This document shows positions 16,842 through 26,060 of a stretch of 64,000 nucleotides of DNA, in pieces (within the stretch, counting starts at the first letter, position 1; the number at the start of each line of letters is the position of its first letter). The translations under genes were made by a program, and so were the position numbers. The notes beneath the pieces were generated by a model. That model saw only the letters and a program-made list of their open reading frames with translations. It was not told where the DNA came from and ran no database searches. Origin of the DNA: Streptomyces sp. NRRL S-646 (GTDB taxonomy: Bacteria > Actinomycetota > Actinomycetes > Streptomycetales > Streptomycetaceae); assembly GCF_000720765.1 (NCBI RefSeq), contig NZ_JODC01000017.1:124001-188000 (forward strand), written 5' to 3'.

Positions 16842-16991
16842 GACGGAACTCCAGTCAGAGGAAGGGGAGTTGGCGGTTTCTGCGGGAAGGCGGGCGGTGG
16901 CAGTGCCGCAGCCGTCATGGCAGGACGAAGCGGTGCGCTTCCGTACCCCGCGGTTTCGAAGTGTGTGCGTTGCGATACTGACAGTAGGGTC

Positions 16992-17007
16992 CAATGTTGG
17001 AACATTG
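16992..17007. promoter_or_regulatory. Inverted repeat in the divergent HATPase/XRE promoter region
   Basis: CAATGTT-GG-AACATTG is a perfect 7+7 dyad with a 2-nt spacer, AT-rich against a GC-rich background, about 70 bases upstream of the XRE regulator. It is a good candidate operator for that regulator (autoregulation). Confidence 0.55.
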
Positions 17008-17076
17008 CAAGCTGTTGCCGTAATCTGACCTCCGAACCGGGCATCATTCCAAGGTCGTTGAGGCAAGGAGGCGCTA

Positions 17077-17928
17077 ATGCCGCGGAGACGGCAGCCCACC
17101 GCGCGGCAGGCCCGACTGGGTACTGAACTCCTGAAACTGCGCGAGGCGGCGGGACTCAAAGGTCGCGAGGCCGCTGCCTTGCTCGGAACCGACGCGGCCC
17201 GGCTCAGTCAAATCGAGTCAGGTGTCGGGGGCGTAAGTGAAGACACCGTGCGTCGGCTTGCGGCCAACTACTCCTGTGCCGACACCGAGTTGATCGAAGC
17301 GCTCGTGGCCATGGCGACCGACCGGTCCCGAGGCTGGTGGGAGGAGTACCGAGGCGAACTCCCCAATGCGTTCCTGGATCTTGCCGAGTTGGAACATCAC
17401 TGCTCGTATCGGCTGGACGTGGAGTTCTTGCACGTTCCTGGCCTTTTTCAGACACAGGACTACGCCCGCGCCGTCTTCTCCTACCGGGTCCCTGAACTGC
17501 CTGATGCCGACCTTGAGAGGAGGGTCCGCCATCGGATGGCACGCAAAGTGATCATCGAGGAGCCGGCGCCTGTCCCGTATGAAGGGGTGATCCATGAAGC
17601 GGCACTACGCATCAGGGTCGGCAACCGTGCAGAGGCAGGGGCTCAACTCGCCAGCATCCTCGAACTGTCCGAAGCGGACCACATCACGGTACGGGTCATC
17701 CCGTTCGACTTGGATGGATTCGCCGGGGCCACAAACTCAATGATGTACGTGGGTGGTGTCGTGCCGAAGCTGGACACGGTGGTGCGCGACGCGCCTCAAG
17801 GCGCCGGCTTCATCGACTCCGAAGCACAGCTCGGTGCTTTTCGAACGCTCTTCCGTAAAGTGGAGGCTGTGTCCCTCGATCCCCAGCGGTCGCGGGACTT
17901 CATCCATCGGCTGGCGAAGGAGCTGTGA
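17077..17928 (+). CDS. XRE-family regulator with DUF5753 (WhiJ-like)
   Basis: 283 aa. The N-terminal helix-turn-helix (residues ~12-70) reads LREAAGLKGREAAALLGTDAARLSQIESG. The remainder is the DUF5753 domain with its hallmark EFLHVPGLFQTQDYARAV and a conserved VRVIPFD...M.YVGG core. Streptomyces encode many such proteins, each paired with a DUF397 gene; WhiJ represses development genes until relieved by its partner. The ATG follows an AAGGAGG site, and a dyad lies in the promoter region. The downstream DUF397 gene overlaps its stop. Confidence 0.92.
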   Translation: MPRRRQPTARQARLGTELLKLREAAGLKGREAAALLGTDAARLSQIESGVGGVSEDTVRRLAANYSCADTELIEALVAMATDRSRGWWEEYRGELPNAFLDLAELEHHCSYRLDVEFLHVPGLFQTQDYARAVFSYRVPELPDADLERRVRHRMARKVIIEEPAPVPYEGVIHEAALRIRVGNRAEAGAQLASILELSEADHITVRVIPFDLDGFAGATNSMMYVGGVVPKLDTVVRDAPQGAGFIDSEAQLGAFRTLFRKVEAVSLDPQRSRDFIHRLAKEL

Positions 17929-17936
17929 GGCGCGCC

Positions 17937-18146
17937 GTGACCACCCCCGACAACTGGCGGAAGTCGTCCTACTCAGGAAGCGGCGACGGCAATAACTGCG
18001 TGGAGATAGCGAACCTCCCCTCGCGAGTTGCGATACGGGACTCGAAGGCCCGGGCCAGGGGGATGCTCTCCTTCCCGGCCGGAACCTTCACAGCGTTCAT
18101 CAGCACCCTCAAAGCCGACACCGTTCGCGATACCGAAGCTCTGTAG
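17937..18146 (+). CDS. DUF397 small protein, partner of the XRE regulator
   Basis: 69 aa, beginning TTPDNWRKSSYSGSGDGNNCVEIA, the DUF397 signature, with VAIRDSKA in the middle and FPAGTFTAFISTLK near the end. The GTG at 17937 gives the standard length; a GTG at 17925 that overlaps the upstream TGA is the alternative. DUF397 proteins are thought to antagonise their adjacent XRE-DUF5753 regulators. BldB, encoded further right in this window, belongs to the same superfamily. Confidence 0.9.
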   Translation: MTTPDNWRKSSYSGSGDGNNCVEIANLPSRVAIRDSKARARGMLSFPAGTFTAFISTLKADTVRDTEAL

Positions 18147-18344
18147 CGTGCTAACGGCAAGTCCCCAGCGAGTCGGCTCTGCGATCACGGCGATCCAGCT
18201 CAGGATGCCCACGGGGATGGCGACGACTACGGCGTACCCCATTCTGTTGAGCCACCCTCTGCCTGCCTGAGGACTCCCGACGGTGGGACCCTGCCGCAGC
18301 TTGATCACTTGGTACGTGAGGCTACCGACGACGTGGTCGGCGAT

Positions 18345-18920
18345 CTAGGAAGTAATCGACGCCACGAGGTTGGCGACAAAGCCCAGGATTCCCACAGCGA
18401 TGCAGACGACGATTGCGCCGCCCACCCGATCGGCCGCCTTCTCGCGCCGCGAAGGCTTCCGGATCCGGTTCGGCTTGTTCGACTTGGGGGGCCTGATCGC
18501 CATGTATGCAAGCCAGCTGAGGATGGTCAGGGCAAATCCGACCTGCCACAACTCGCCCGCGACGCCACGGATCCCGGTCCGCTGAATAGTCTGCGGCTCC
18601 AGCCCTTGCCGCGCGTCGAACTCGGTGCCGTCCGGGTAGTCGTGCCCGGTGCCCTCGAGGTGCACATAGACGGCGTCGCCGGCGCTGCCGCCGTCCGGGG
18701 TGAAGTCTCCGTAGCAGTCGTAGTCGGACCGGTTACGGCGGTCGTTGGTGTCGTAGCAACTCGCCACCTTGTACGTGCCCGGGGTGCCGTAGACGCCCAC
18801 GGAAAGGGCGAGGTCGGCGGTCGAGGTGACGGCCCAGAAAGCTGCGGCGAACGCGACGATGGTGCCGCAGATCCAGAGGAACACCCGGGTTACGGGACCG
18901 CGGGTACGAGAGTTGGTCAT
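18345..18920 (-). CDS. Three-helix membrane protein with two-cysteine outer loop (paralog A)
   Basis: 191 aa. An N-terminal helix (VFLWICGTIVAFAAAFWAV) is followed by an extracytoplasmic domain with VASC...YDCYGDF, then two C-terminal helices (WQVGFALTILSWLAYMAI, IVVCIAVGILGFVANLVA). The same plan, with a GtxGtxxVxxC....CxGxFtxxxG loop, recurs in the genes at 28907-29494 and 29526-30107. It starts seven bases after the upstream gene ends, so the two are co-transcribed. Function unknown; a disulfide-stabilised surface loop is likely. Downstream, 18150-18308 encodes, on the same strand, a fragment resembling the last helix, possibly a remnant. Confidence 0.78.
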   Translation of the reverse strand: MTNSRTRGPVTRVFLWICGTIVAFAAAFWAVTSTADLALSVGVYGTPGTYKVASCYDTNDRRNRSDYDCYGDFTPDGGSAGDAVYVHLEGTGHDYPDGTEFDARQGLEPQTIQRTGIRGVAGELWQVGFALTILSWLAYMAIRPPKSNKPNRIRKPSRREKAADRVGGAIVVCIAVGILGFVANLVASITS

Positions 18921-18926
18921 GCGGAG

Positions 18927-19583
18927 CTAGATGATCCTTCGGGTGAGGCCGGCGTCCTGAGCTCGGGTGGCGCGGTCGGGGGTCGCCAGCCTGCGGTCGT
19001 GCGCGGTCGTGTCCCAGTCGTCGGGCTGCATGAGGAAGAACGTTCCGGAGGCCGGCACGTAGCCGACCGCGCCGAAGGGCAGGTCACCCGCGACGTACAC
19101 GCCGTTCTCGATGCCTTCGGGCCAGGGCTTGCGCCATGCGACGGACGGGGGGACCGGGTCCATCCGCATGAGCGGTGATTCCTGGCCGTCGGCGCCCAGC
19201 AGTGTGATGGTCATCTTCTTCGGGCGACCTCTTGTCGCCTCGGCAGCGTCCACCTTGGTGATCTGCGGCCAGAACGCATCGAAGGAGTACTGCGCCAGTG
19301 TCTTGCGGCAGCTGCGCGTGACGAGGATTGCGATCGGAATGCTCTTGAGCGAGTAGAGCAGACCCATGATGCCGATGAAGACGCACGGCCCCATGACGAT
19401 GAACACCCAGGACAGGCCGGCGCGAGTCAGATCCGCACCCAGTGATGTCCCCCCGAACGCCATGATCGCGTAGATCCCGCCATTGCGGACAGCGACCCAC
19501 CACGCCCGGCCGGTCAGCTTTCGTCGCAGCGCGATGGTGTCCAATGTGCCCGGTGCATGGGCACCTTGAGTGTTTTCCAGCAC
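18927..19583 (-). CDS. Membrane protein of unknown function in ESX region
   Basis: About 218 aa with two N-terminal membrane helices (WWVAVRNGGIYAIMAFGGTSLG; WVFIVMGPCVFIGIMGLLYSL) and a cytosolic C-terminal half with a MTITLLGADGQES strand and a GYVPASGTFFLMQPDDW motif. The GTG start at 19583 has a GCAGGAG site six bases upstream. It belongs to the run of - strand genes 18345-21927. No domain recognised. Confidence 0.72.
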   Translation of the reverse strand: MLENTQGAHAPGTLDTIALRRKLTGRAWWVAVRNGGIYAIMAFGGTSLGADLTRAGLSWVFIVMGPCVFIGIMGLLYSLKSIPIAILVTRSCRKTLAQYSFDAFWPQITKVDAAEATRGRPKKMTITLLGADGQESPLMRMDPVPPSVAWRKPWPEGIENGVYVAGDLPFGAVGYVPASGTFFLMQPDDWDTTAHDRRLATPDRATRAQDAGLTRRII

Positions 19584-19618
19584 TAGTTCTCCTGCAGTCC
19601 GCCCCAGCCCGGCTGGCG

Positions 19619-20329
19619 CTATCCGAAGTCGTTCCGTATGGCGGCGGCGCCGCGCGTCAGCGCTTCTGGTTTCCGGTCCTCGTCGTCGGCTGTGGCGCGC
19701 GCGGGATCGGTGAAAGTCAGGGTGCGGGCAATCCCGAGCAGGATGTCCCGGTAGGCGTCGGCGGAGTCGAGATCCGGTGTCACCATTTGGAGCACGATGA
19801 GTTCCGGGGTGCTCGGTGCCGCTACCGCGACGGTGCCCTGCCAGATGTGAGTCGGGGCTGTGTTGCTCGCCTCCGGCTGCCGGGACGGCTGGGGGGCGGG
19901 GGGCCGCTTCTCGGAGAGAACGCCGAGACCGCACGGCAGCTCCAGCGGGCGGGTACCTTCTTCCCGGCCGTCCGCTGCATTACCCACGAGGCCGGCCATC
20001 ACGAACTTCGAGCTGTTGCCCGCCGTCAACAGCGTCGACACGGTGAACACCGATGTCGTGAAACCGCCTGAGTCGTTGGGATGGACCCCTAGCGCGCACT
20101 CCTGCACACGGTTGGTGTTCAGCAGGCTGACGATGCCCGTATACAGGCGGAGTGCTCGGTCCGCATCGCCCCGTTCCGGCTCTGGCAGCCCACGGAGCTG
20201 GGTCACGAGTTCCATGAGCCGCTCAACAGGCGGATGGAGGTCCAGGGACACGTATCCGACGGGCAGCCTGTACCAGAAGGACGGCTTGCGGGTGCCCTGC
20301 GGTGCGGTGGTCACTTCACTCACGGTCAT
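19619..20329 (-). CDS. Conserved-looking ESX-linked cytosolic protein
   Basis: 236 aa, soluble, no signal peptide. It opens with a short polar stretch and FWYRLPVGYVSLDLHPP, and has two predicted alpha/beta halves around a Pro-rich linker (about residues 140-160). It ends AAAIRNDFG. It lies between a membrane protein and a WXG/LXG-type substrate gene, the position often taken by substrate-specific factors, so a chaperone-like role is possible. The family is not recognised. Confidence 0.7.
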   Translation of the reverse strand: MTVSEVTTAPQGTRKPSFWYRLPVGYVSLDLHPPVERLMELVTQLRGLPEPERGDADRALRLYTGIVSLLNTNRVQECALGVHPNDSGGFTTSVFTVSTLLTAGNSSKFVMAGLVGNAADGREEGTRPLELPCGLGVLSEKRPPAPQPSRQPEASNTAPTHIWQGTVAVAAPSTPELIVLQMVTPDLDSADAYRDILLGIARTLTFTDPARATADDEDRKPEALTRGAAAIRNDFG

Positions 20330-20357
20330 GCGGTGCCTTCATTCTCGCCGTGGTCTG

Positions 20358-21598
20358 TCACAGGAGCCCGAGCAATCCAGCGATGCCGTGCGCCGTCGCG
20401 GCGGCCTTCGTGCCCTCGGCGGTGTTGTGCTCGGTGCCGTCCTTGTTCACGGCGCCGAAGCTCTCCGCGGAGGAGATGGCGTTCGCGGCGACGTTGAGAC
20501 CGTTCACCTTGATGTCCGTCATCAGCTTCAGTGAGTCCCTTGTGGATTCACCGGCAGCCCGCCAGGCGTCGTTGGCGTCGTCCAGCGCCGCGCGCCCGGT
20601 CCCGAAGAACCCGCCCTTCACGCCGGACCAGGTCTTCACTGCCATGTTGGCTCCGTCAGCCGCGCCTTCGAAGCCCTCCTTGGCGGCGAGGCCCAATGCC
20701 TTGCCGCCCGGGATGATGCCGACCGTGTCACCGGCGACGGACGCCCAGGCGGAGAAGATCTCCATTTTGCTGCCTTGGAACATCAAGTTCTTGCGGAAGT
20801 CCTCATCGAGCAGGTTCTTGCCCATGGACACCGCGCTCGCCACAAGCGCGATGGGCGCCATGAACGGAGCCAGCGGGGGAAAGAGAGCGAGCAGTCCGGC
20901 AATTGCGCCGATCGTGCCCGCGTGCTCCGCCAGGAGTTCCCGACCGACACGAGAACGTCGCCGACGCTCTCCCAGAAGCCCTTGTCCGGGGCCTTCTCCG
21001 CCGTGCTTTCGAGCGCCTTGGCGATGATCTCGGCGTCGTGGGAGTGCTCGGACTCCAGCTCCTTGATTTTGCGGTTGAGCGCCTCGTACTCGTTGTTGGC
21101 CTTGGTGAGGGCCGTGCTTGCCTCGTTCAGGTCCCGCTCGGCGGAACGGAGCCGTGCGGTCGCGTTGTCGGCCTCCTCCTGGGAGGGGAAGGTCTGGTCG
21201 GCGAGCTTGAGGTCCGGGTGCTGGGCGGCTTGGTCGTACGCGTTCTTGGCCTTGGCGGCCGCGGCCTCCTTCTCGGCCGACTCGTCGTCGTACTTCTTGG
21301 CCAGCTCTCGGTTGGAGGTCAACTGGCCGTCCCAGTTGTGCAGTTGGGTCGCGGCGGAACGCAGAGCCGAGGCAGCCTTCTTGAGGTACTTCGGCAGGTC
21401 GCCCTCGAGGTTCTCGCGGAACTTCTCCGCCGCGTCGCCCTCCCAGTAGCTGCTCTCGGCGGTGAGCTTGGTCAGCTGCCGGTGGGTGTTCTCGAGGGCC
21501 GTCGCGGCCGCGGCCGCCTTCTCCTGCAGCTTCGCGACCTCGGCTGGGATGCCCGGTACGGGGTTCCAGCCGATGTTGGGATACGGGTTCGCGGCCAT
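20358..21598 (-). pseudogene. LXG/WXG-type ESX substrate gene broken by a frameshift
   Basis: The first ~220 codons encode a WXG domain (SSYWEGDAAEKF, residue ~50), a long coiled coil rich in Glu/Lys/Ala, and GFWESVGDVLVSVGN. At about 20935 this frame turns into low-quality Arg/Ser-rich sequence, while the next frame continues sensibly with LLAEHAGTIGAIAGLLALFPPLAPF and a hydrophobic, membrane-active-looking C-terminal domain to the stop at 20358. Adding one base near 20935 would restore an uninterrupted protein of about 413 aa. It starts one base inside the stop of the upstream WXG100 gene. It may be a real pseudogene or a sequencing error. Confidence 0.8.
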
Positions 21599-21927
21599 TA
21601 CTTACCGCCTCCGGCGCCACCCGAGGTGCTCTTGTCCGCGATCTGCTTGAGGGCCTTCTCCAGGGCCTCCTCGACCTCTTCGTAACCCTGCTTGTTGGCG
21701 TTCACGCCCTCTTTGATCTCGTCGATCAGTTCCTTGGTCTTGTCGGACCCGTACTTCCAGTCGTCCTGGAACTTGTCACAGGCCTCGTCCAGCCGGGGAG
21801 TGCCGATCTGGTCGGCACGCACGTGGTCGAGGGCGGACCGAGCCTCGTTCAGCTCGTCGACGCATCTCTCCAGACTCGCCAGGAACTGTTCGAGCTGCCC
21901 GATGTCCGTCTTGAAGTGGTCCCCCAT
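21598..21927 (-). CDS. WXG100-like ESX substrate
   Basis: 109 aa, all helical. A DDWKYGSDKTKEL turn (about residue 57) stands in for WXG, and GYEEVEEAL carries a YxxxE signal, followed by a Gly-rich tail. Its TAA overlaps the ATG of the next (frameshifted) LXG-type gene by one base, so they are a co-translated pair and the small protein probably escorts the large one. A GGGGGA-type site precedes the ATG weakly. Confidence 0.82.
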   Translation of the reverse strand: MGDHFKTDIGQLEQFLASLERCVDELNEARSALDHVRADQIGTPRLDEACDKFQDDWKYGSDKTKELIDEIKEGVNANKQGYEEVEEALEKALKQIADKSTSGGAGGGK

Positions 21928-22696
21928 GGGCCGGTGTCTCCCCGCTCGGCTCTGGACGCATGTGGCCCGGGCGACTCGACTGATCACCCAGGCCTCCTCG
22001 GCACCATACATGGTTTGCTCAAGCGATGGTCAAATCTGCTTGTCGTATGGTGCGTGCAGGTAAAGAGTGCCCGTCGGGTAGGGGGTCTTTGTCGGAGCAG
22101 GTGGCGTTCGGGGCGAGGTTGTCGTGGACCAGGGTCCTGGGTGGTTGAACTGCGCCGGGCCCGAGCTGGTAGCCCGGCTTGCACCGTCGACCGATTTCGG
22201 GTCCTCAGCGCAGCGGTACACCCCCGAATCCCCATGCCAAGCACGGCAGTTCATGGAGGGCCTTGGCGCCGGGTGCGGCCAGCCCTGGCCGAAACGCCGA
22301 TGTCGGCGATCCCTGACTCGCCTGTAACTGGCCCGTATAGCATGATCGTTCGCTTGTGCGATGAGCGATGACGTCTGCGAAATCTACGAAGGGGCTGGCG
22401 TGGGCGCTGAGGCGCTTGAGTGACCTTCGAGTCTTGGTCGCTGCTCGCCGCGACACGGTCAACGCCCTCCTCGAAGGCAACGCTGGTTGCATCACCCCAA
22501 CGGACCCGGCCTCGAGCACCACGTCACCTCATCGACCGGACCAGGGAAACAGGCCTTGTCCCGTCGATGAACCCCTCGGCTATTCTGAGCGCCTCGAACT
22601 CATGAGTGAGCAGGAGCAACGGGGGTTGCCATATGTCCACTGGAGTGGACTCGTCATGCCCTGAGGGGCAGTTGAGCCGGTCCGGCAGGAGCCGAT
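21928..22696. other. Long intergenic region, no gene supported
   Basis: About 770 bases between divergent substrate operons. Frames on both strands are short, lack ribosome sites and have non-coding codon bias. The sequence is less GC-skewed by codon position than its neighbours and may contain decayed coding DNA. It must hold the promoters of both operons; I cannot place them. Confidence 0.45.
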
Positions 22697-24358
22697 ATGG
22701 CTTCTGACTTCTCTCGGCTGATGAAGCAGGACTTCTCCGACCTCGAAGCTGCGGCCAAGTCGTGGCGCGAGCTGTCGACGACCATGGACTCCCTCACCGA
22801 CCGGCACCGTCGGCAGGTCACCGGACCCCTGCATGCTTCCTGGAAGGGCGACGACGCCGACGCGGCGCTCTTCTATTTGGAGGACGTCGAGTCGCGGATC
22901 GGTGTGGTCGAGACGGAGGCGATGGCTGTCGCCGAGGTCCTGGACACCACGAAGTCCTGGATGGAGGCGGCCCAGACGGAGCTCCGCAACGCGGTGCGGC
23001 GGGCGGAGGAGGACCATTTCGAGGTCGACGGCGACGGCTGGGTCAGCGACCCGACGGCTGCCGGCCTGCCGCACCAGGACCCCGACGCACAGCAGATCAT
23101 CGCCGATCGAAGCGGCCTGCTGGGCGAGCACCGTGCGGCTATCGACACGGCTCTGGCCGACGCGCAGAAGGCCAGCAACGACGGTGCGAAGGCCCTTGCG
23201 GAGCTGAACGGGGACATCCTCACCGACCCGTTCAACGATGACGCTGCGGCCGAGTCCTCCCAGGACGTCAGGAACGCCATGAAGGCCATCGGCGTACAGG
23301 GTCCGCAGGTCCCCGAGAACGACCCGAAGGCCGCCGCCGAGTGGTGGAAGGCCCTCAGCCCCGAGGAGCGTCAGACCTACACCACGCTCTACCCGAAGGA
23401 GATCGGCGCGACCGACGGTCTGCCGTCGGACGTACGCGACGATGCGAATCGCACGGCCCTCGCTCAGGAGCTCAATATGGCCGAGGCGGGCAACTACGCC
23501 GAATCTTTCCCCGGTGACAGCGTGGAGACGGTCAACCAGCGTCTGAACAACATGCTGGTGCTCAACGAGCAGCTCGAAAAGGCGGATGGCGCGCCCAAGG
23601 GCAAGGAGCTGTACCTGCTTGGCTACGACTCCAAGGACGACGGCCGGGCCATCATCGCCATGGGTAACCCCGACACCGCCGCGCACACCGGGGTCTTGGT
23701 ACCGGGTACCAATACGGAGATGACAGGTGTGCCTGGCCAACTCGACCGCATCGACAAGCTGCAATCGGCGGCCCAGCAGCAGTCCAAGGGCGAGAGCGTC
23801 GCGATGATCACCTGGCTCGGTTACGACGCCCCCGAGGCCAAGCTGACCGACTTCGACAGCGTCGGCGGGAGAGGGCGGGCCGAGGACGCCGCTCCGGACC
23901 TGCGCCAGTTCGTGGCGGGCACGCACGCGTCACATGATGGGTCGCCGAGCCACACGACTGTTATCGGGCACAGCTACGGCACCACGGTGGTCGGCGCGGC
24001 CGCAGCTGGCGGCAATGGACTGAGCGCGGACGATGTCGTGGCGGTCGGCAGTCCGGGCATGACGGTGGACCATGCGGCCGATCTGCAGATGGATCCGGAG
24101 CACGTGTGGATCGCCACGGCTGAGGATGACGGCATTGCTAACAACACCGCCGGTTACACCCTTGGCCGTAACCCCATGACGGGAGTGTTCGGTGGCAACA
24201 ACATCGAGGTCGACACGCATGGACACAGCGGTTACTGGGACAAGGGGAGCGAATCGCTGGCCAATCAAGGGGCGATCATCGCGGGGAAGCAGCCTGCGGA
24301 GATTCCAAAAGAGAATCCCGGTATGGAAGGGCAGCCTGATTTTGTCCCCGGTGGGTAA
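22697..24358 (+). CDS. Secreted alpha/beta-hydrolase effector (DUF1023 type) with WXG N-terminus
   Basis: 553 aa. The N-terminal ~170 residues are helical with an ASWKGDDADAAL WXG turn (about residue 51). Residues ~280-500 form a DUF1023-type alpha/beta-hydrolase: the nucleophile elbow is VIGHSYGTTV with S426, a TWLGYDAP element precedes it, and a late His is available in DTHGHSGYW. It probably acts as an esterase or lipase after ESX export; the substrate is unknown. An AGGAG site precedes the ATG. A lipoprotein gene overlaps its end and an EspC-like gene follows, a common trio in streptomycetes. Confidence 0.88.
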   Translation: MASDFSRLMKQDFSDLEAAAKSWRELSTTMDSLTDRHRRQVTGPLHASWKGDDADAALFYLEDVESRIGVVETEAMAVAEVLDTTKSWMEAAQTELRNAVRRAEEDHFEVDGDGWVSDPTAAGLPHQDPDAQQIIADRSGLLGEHRAAIDTALADAQKASNDGAKALAELNGDILTDPFNDDAAAESSQDVRNAMKAIGVQGPQVPENDPKAAAEWWKALSPEERQTYTTLYPKEIGATDGLPSDVRDDANRTALAQELNMAEAGNYAESFPGDSVETVNQRLNNMLVLNEQLEKADGAPKGKELYLLGYDSKDDGRAIIAMGNPDTAAHTGVLVPGTNTEMTGVPGQLDRIDKLQSAAQQQSKGESVAMITWLGYDAPEAKLTDFDSVGGRGRAEDAAPDLRQFVAGTHASHDGSPSHTTVIGHSYGTTVVGAAAAGGNGLSADDVVAVGSPGMTVDHAADLQMDPEHVWIATAEDDGIANNTAGYTLGRNPMTGVFGGNNIEVDTHGHSGYWDKGSESLANQGAIIAGKQPAEIPKENPGMEGQPDFVPGG

Positions 24359-24887
24359 GCGCCCGCTTCGCGCGGTGATCGCAGTTTCTGTCGCCCTGCT
24401 CCTGACTGGAGGTTGCATGTCTCAAAGCGAGGATCCGAACGCCCCGCTGCCTCGGATGGCGAAGGACGCCGCTTTGCAGTGGGCCAAGGACTACACCGCC
24501 TACATGGCTCGGCTCACCGATGTCGAACTCGCCCCCTCCACGGCCAAGGTGCACTTCGAGGCGTGCATAGGGGAGAACGATGAGGTCGCTGAAGACGGGC
24601 GGTACAGCCTCTTCTACTACGTCAACTCACCGGCCCCCGTCACGGAACACACACGTGTGGCGAGGACGCTCCGCCGGGAGCTGTCCCAGCAGGGTTACGA
24701 GGTGACCTCGTATCGGGAGTTCAAGAGCGCCTATGCATCGATGATCTTCAGGGCTCGCAACAAGAACAACTCCTACATGGTCACGGCCGACACCGTCGGT
24801 TCGGGCAAGACGGAGCCACAAGAACTCTCCTTTGCCGTACGCACCCCTTGCATGCTCCCACCCGGCGTCAAGCAGCAGCACTTCTGA
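24342..24887 (+). CDS. Lipoprotein downstream of the secreted hydrolase
   Basis: About 181 aa with a basic start, a hydrophobic stretch and the lipobox LLTGGC, followed by an extracytoplasmic domain with an ACIGEND...C pair (second Cys in RTPCMLPPG). The start overlaps the end of the hydrolase gene: the TTG at 24342 has a GGAAGGG site ten bases upstream, and the GTG at 24351 is equally possible. Overlap implies co-translation; a role as immunity lipoprotein or hydrolase partner is inference. Confidence 0.78.
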   Translation: MSPVGKRPLRAVIAVSVALLLTGGCMSQSEDPNAPLPRMAKDAALQWAKDYTAYMARLTDVELAPSTAKVHFEACIGENDEVAEDGRYSLFYYVNSPAPVTEHTRVARTLRRELSQQGYEVTSYREFKSAYASMIFRARNKNNSYMVTADTVGSGKTEPQELSFAVRTPCMLPPGVKQQHF

Positions 24888-24946
24888 ACGTCCGAGTAGC
24901 ACCGACCTGTGTAGCACCGACCGAGAAGACCCGAGAGGAACCGGAC

Positions 24947-25459
24947 GTGTCCCAGCGCACCGACGTCGACCCGGCCGAGCTCCGCGCCTCCGCCGGGGCG
25001 TGCGACGGCATAGCCCGAGCCATGAAGGGTCCCGCCGACAAGGCGGTCAGGGAGGCCGGCACAGCGGGGACCTCGCTCGCAGGCTGGTCGATGGGACCCG
25101 CTCTGACGGAGATCGCCAACAGCTGGAAGCCCGCGCTCGACGGCCTGCACGCCCGTGTCCAGGCCGGCGGCGACAACCTCAGGGCGTCCGCTGACGGCCA
25201 TGAATGGAACGACGAACGGGTCTCCCAGGACTTCGAGAAGACCGGCACAGACACCTCGACGCAGGCCACCCCCGGTGAGATGCCCGCGGTGCTGCGCCCG
25301 AGCGGAAGCCATCCCGTCGGGCACCCGGACTTCGACCCCGGCGGCCATCCGCCCGTCGGTGCGGCACCCGACCCGCGCACCTCCTACGGCACAAACATGC
25401 CGACGTACGACGAGACCATCAGCACCCGCCCCACGCCGGCCACGGACGACTTCGGCTGA
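24947..25459 (+). CDS. EspC-like WXG100-type secreted protein
   Basis: 170 aa. VDPAELRASAGACDGIARAM at the start is the pattern of the EspC/T7SS target family, followed by LAGWSMGPAL in the WXG position (about residue 46) and a second helix ending GHEWNDERVSQDF. The last ~70 residues are Pro/Gly/Asp-rich and disordered. The GTG start has a GAGAGGAA site. It lies just after the hydrolase and lipoprotein and is probably co-secreted with the hydrolase. Confidence 0.83.
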   Translation: MSQRTDVDPAELRASAGACDGIARAMKGPADKAVREAGTAGTSLAGWSMGPALTEIANSWKPALDGLHARVQAGGDNLRASADGHEWNDERVSQDFEKTGTDTSTQATPGEMPAVLRPSGSHPVGHPDFDPGGHPPVGAAPDPRTSYGTNMPTYDETISTRPTPATDDFG

Positions 25460-25535
25460 CGCGTACGCGTGTGGGCCGTGTATCGCTGAGGTCCGTGAAC
25501 ACGGGCCGGCGGTGACCAGATGCCATTCTGCATGT

Positions 25536-25880
25536 ATGAACCCTCTCGCCGATGCCCAGGATCAGCTTGCCTGGCTGGGGGAGCGTGAGGTGGAGACGGA
25601 GTTTGTCGTCGAAGAGGTGGAGCTCCTCTGCCGGGCCTCCGAAGGGCTGGCGGAGCGCGGAGTCTTCGAACCCACGAATCTGCACGATCTTCAGGTCATC
25701 GGCCGTCGCCTCGGTGGAATCGATGCCTCCTGCCGCGCCGAGCTCTGGGCCAAAGCCCTGGCCACCGATCCGGCATGGGATGAAGTACGTCCTCTTGCCC
25801 GCCGGTTTCTCCTCGTGACGCTGGGCGACTGGCGTCAGCCCCTGCCACGGCCAGCACCCCTGCGCAGCGGCGACAACTGA
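25536..25880 (+). CDS. Small acidic cytosolic protein of unknown function
   Basis: 114 aa with an acidic N-terminal half (LGEREVETEFVVEEVELL) and a basic C-terminal half; predicted mostly helical. No signal peptide and no motif. No clear ribosome site is seen upstream of the ATG, so the start is uncertain, although codon bias supports coding. It follows the EspC-like gene by 76 bases. Confidence 0.62.
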   Translation: MNPLADAQDQLAWLGEREVETEFVVEEVELLCRASEGLAERGVFEPTNLHDLQVIGRRLGGIDASCRAELWAKALATDPAWDEVRPLARRFLLVTLGDWRQPLPRPAPLRSGDN

Positions 25881-26060
25881 GTACGCCCAGGCACCTGTGT
25901 AGCCGGAGTGATGCGCCCGCCGATCGAGGTCGAGGCGTGAAGGCCCGGAGGGGATTTGGTCGATAAGTCCGCTGATATGGCGCTTAGTTGGAGTCCTTGG
26001 ACAGGCCTTTGCTTAGATGATCAAGCACGTTTGCACGCAATCAATAATCACGGGGTTTTC

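Noticed and set aside
17973..18308. Possible - strand gene with a membrane helix (VVVAIPVGILSWIAVIAEP)
   Set aside because: It overlaps the DUF397 gene and its second half is shadow. The helix part may be a remnant related to the end of 18345-18920, not a gene.
20358..21598. Programmed ribosomal frameshift instead of a broken gene
   Set aside because: No slippery heptamer or clear downstream structure is visible at 20930-20940; a one-base loss or sequencing error is simpler.
21928..22696. Open frames at 22368-22664 and 22205-22522
   Set aside because: Weak codon bias, no ribosome sites, no domain; they overlap each other on opposite strands.
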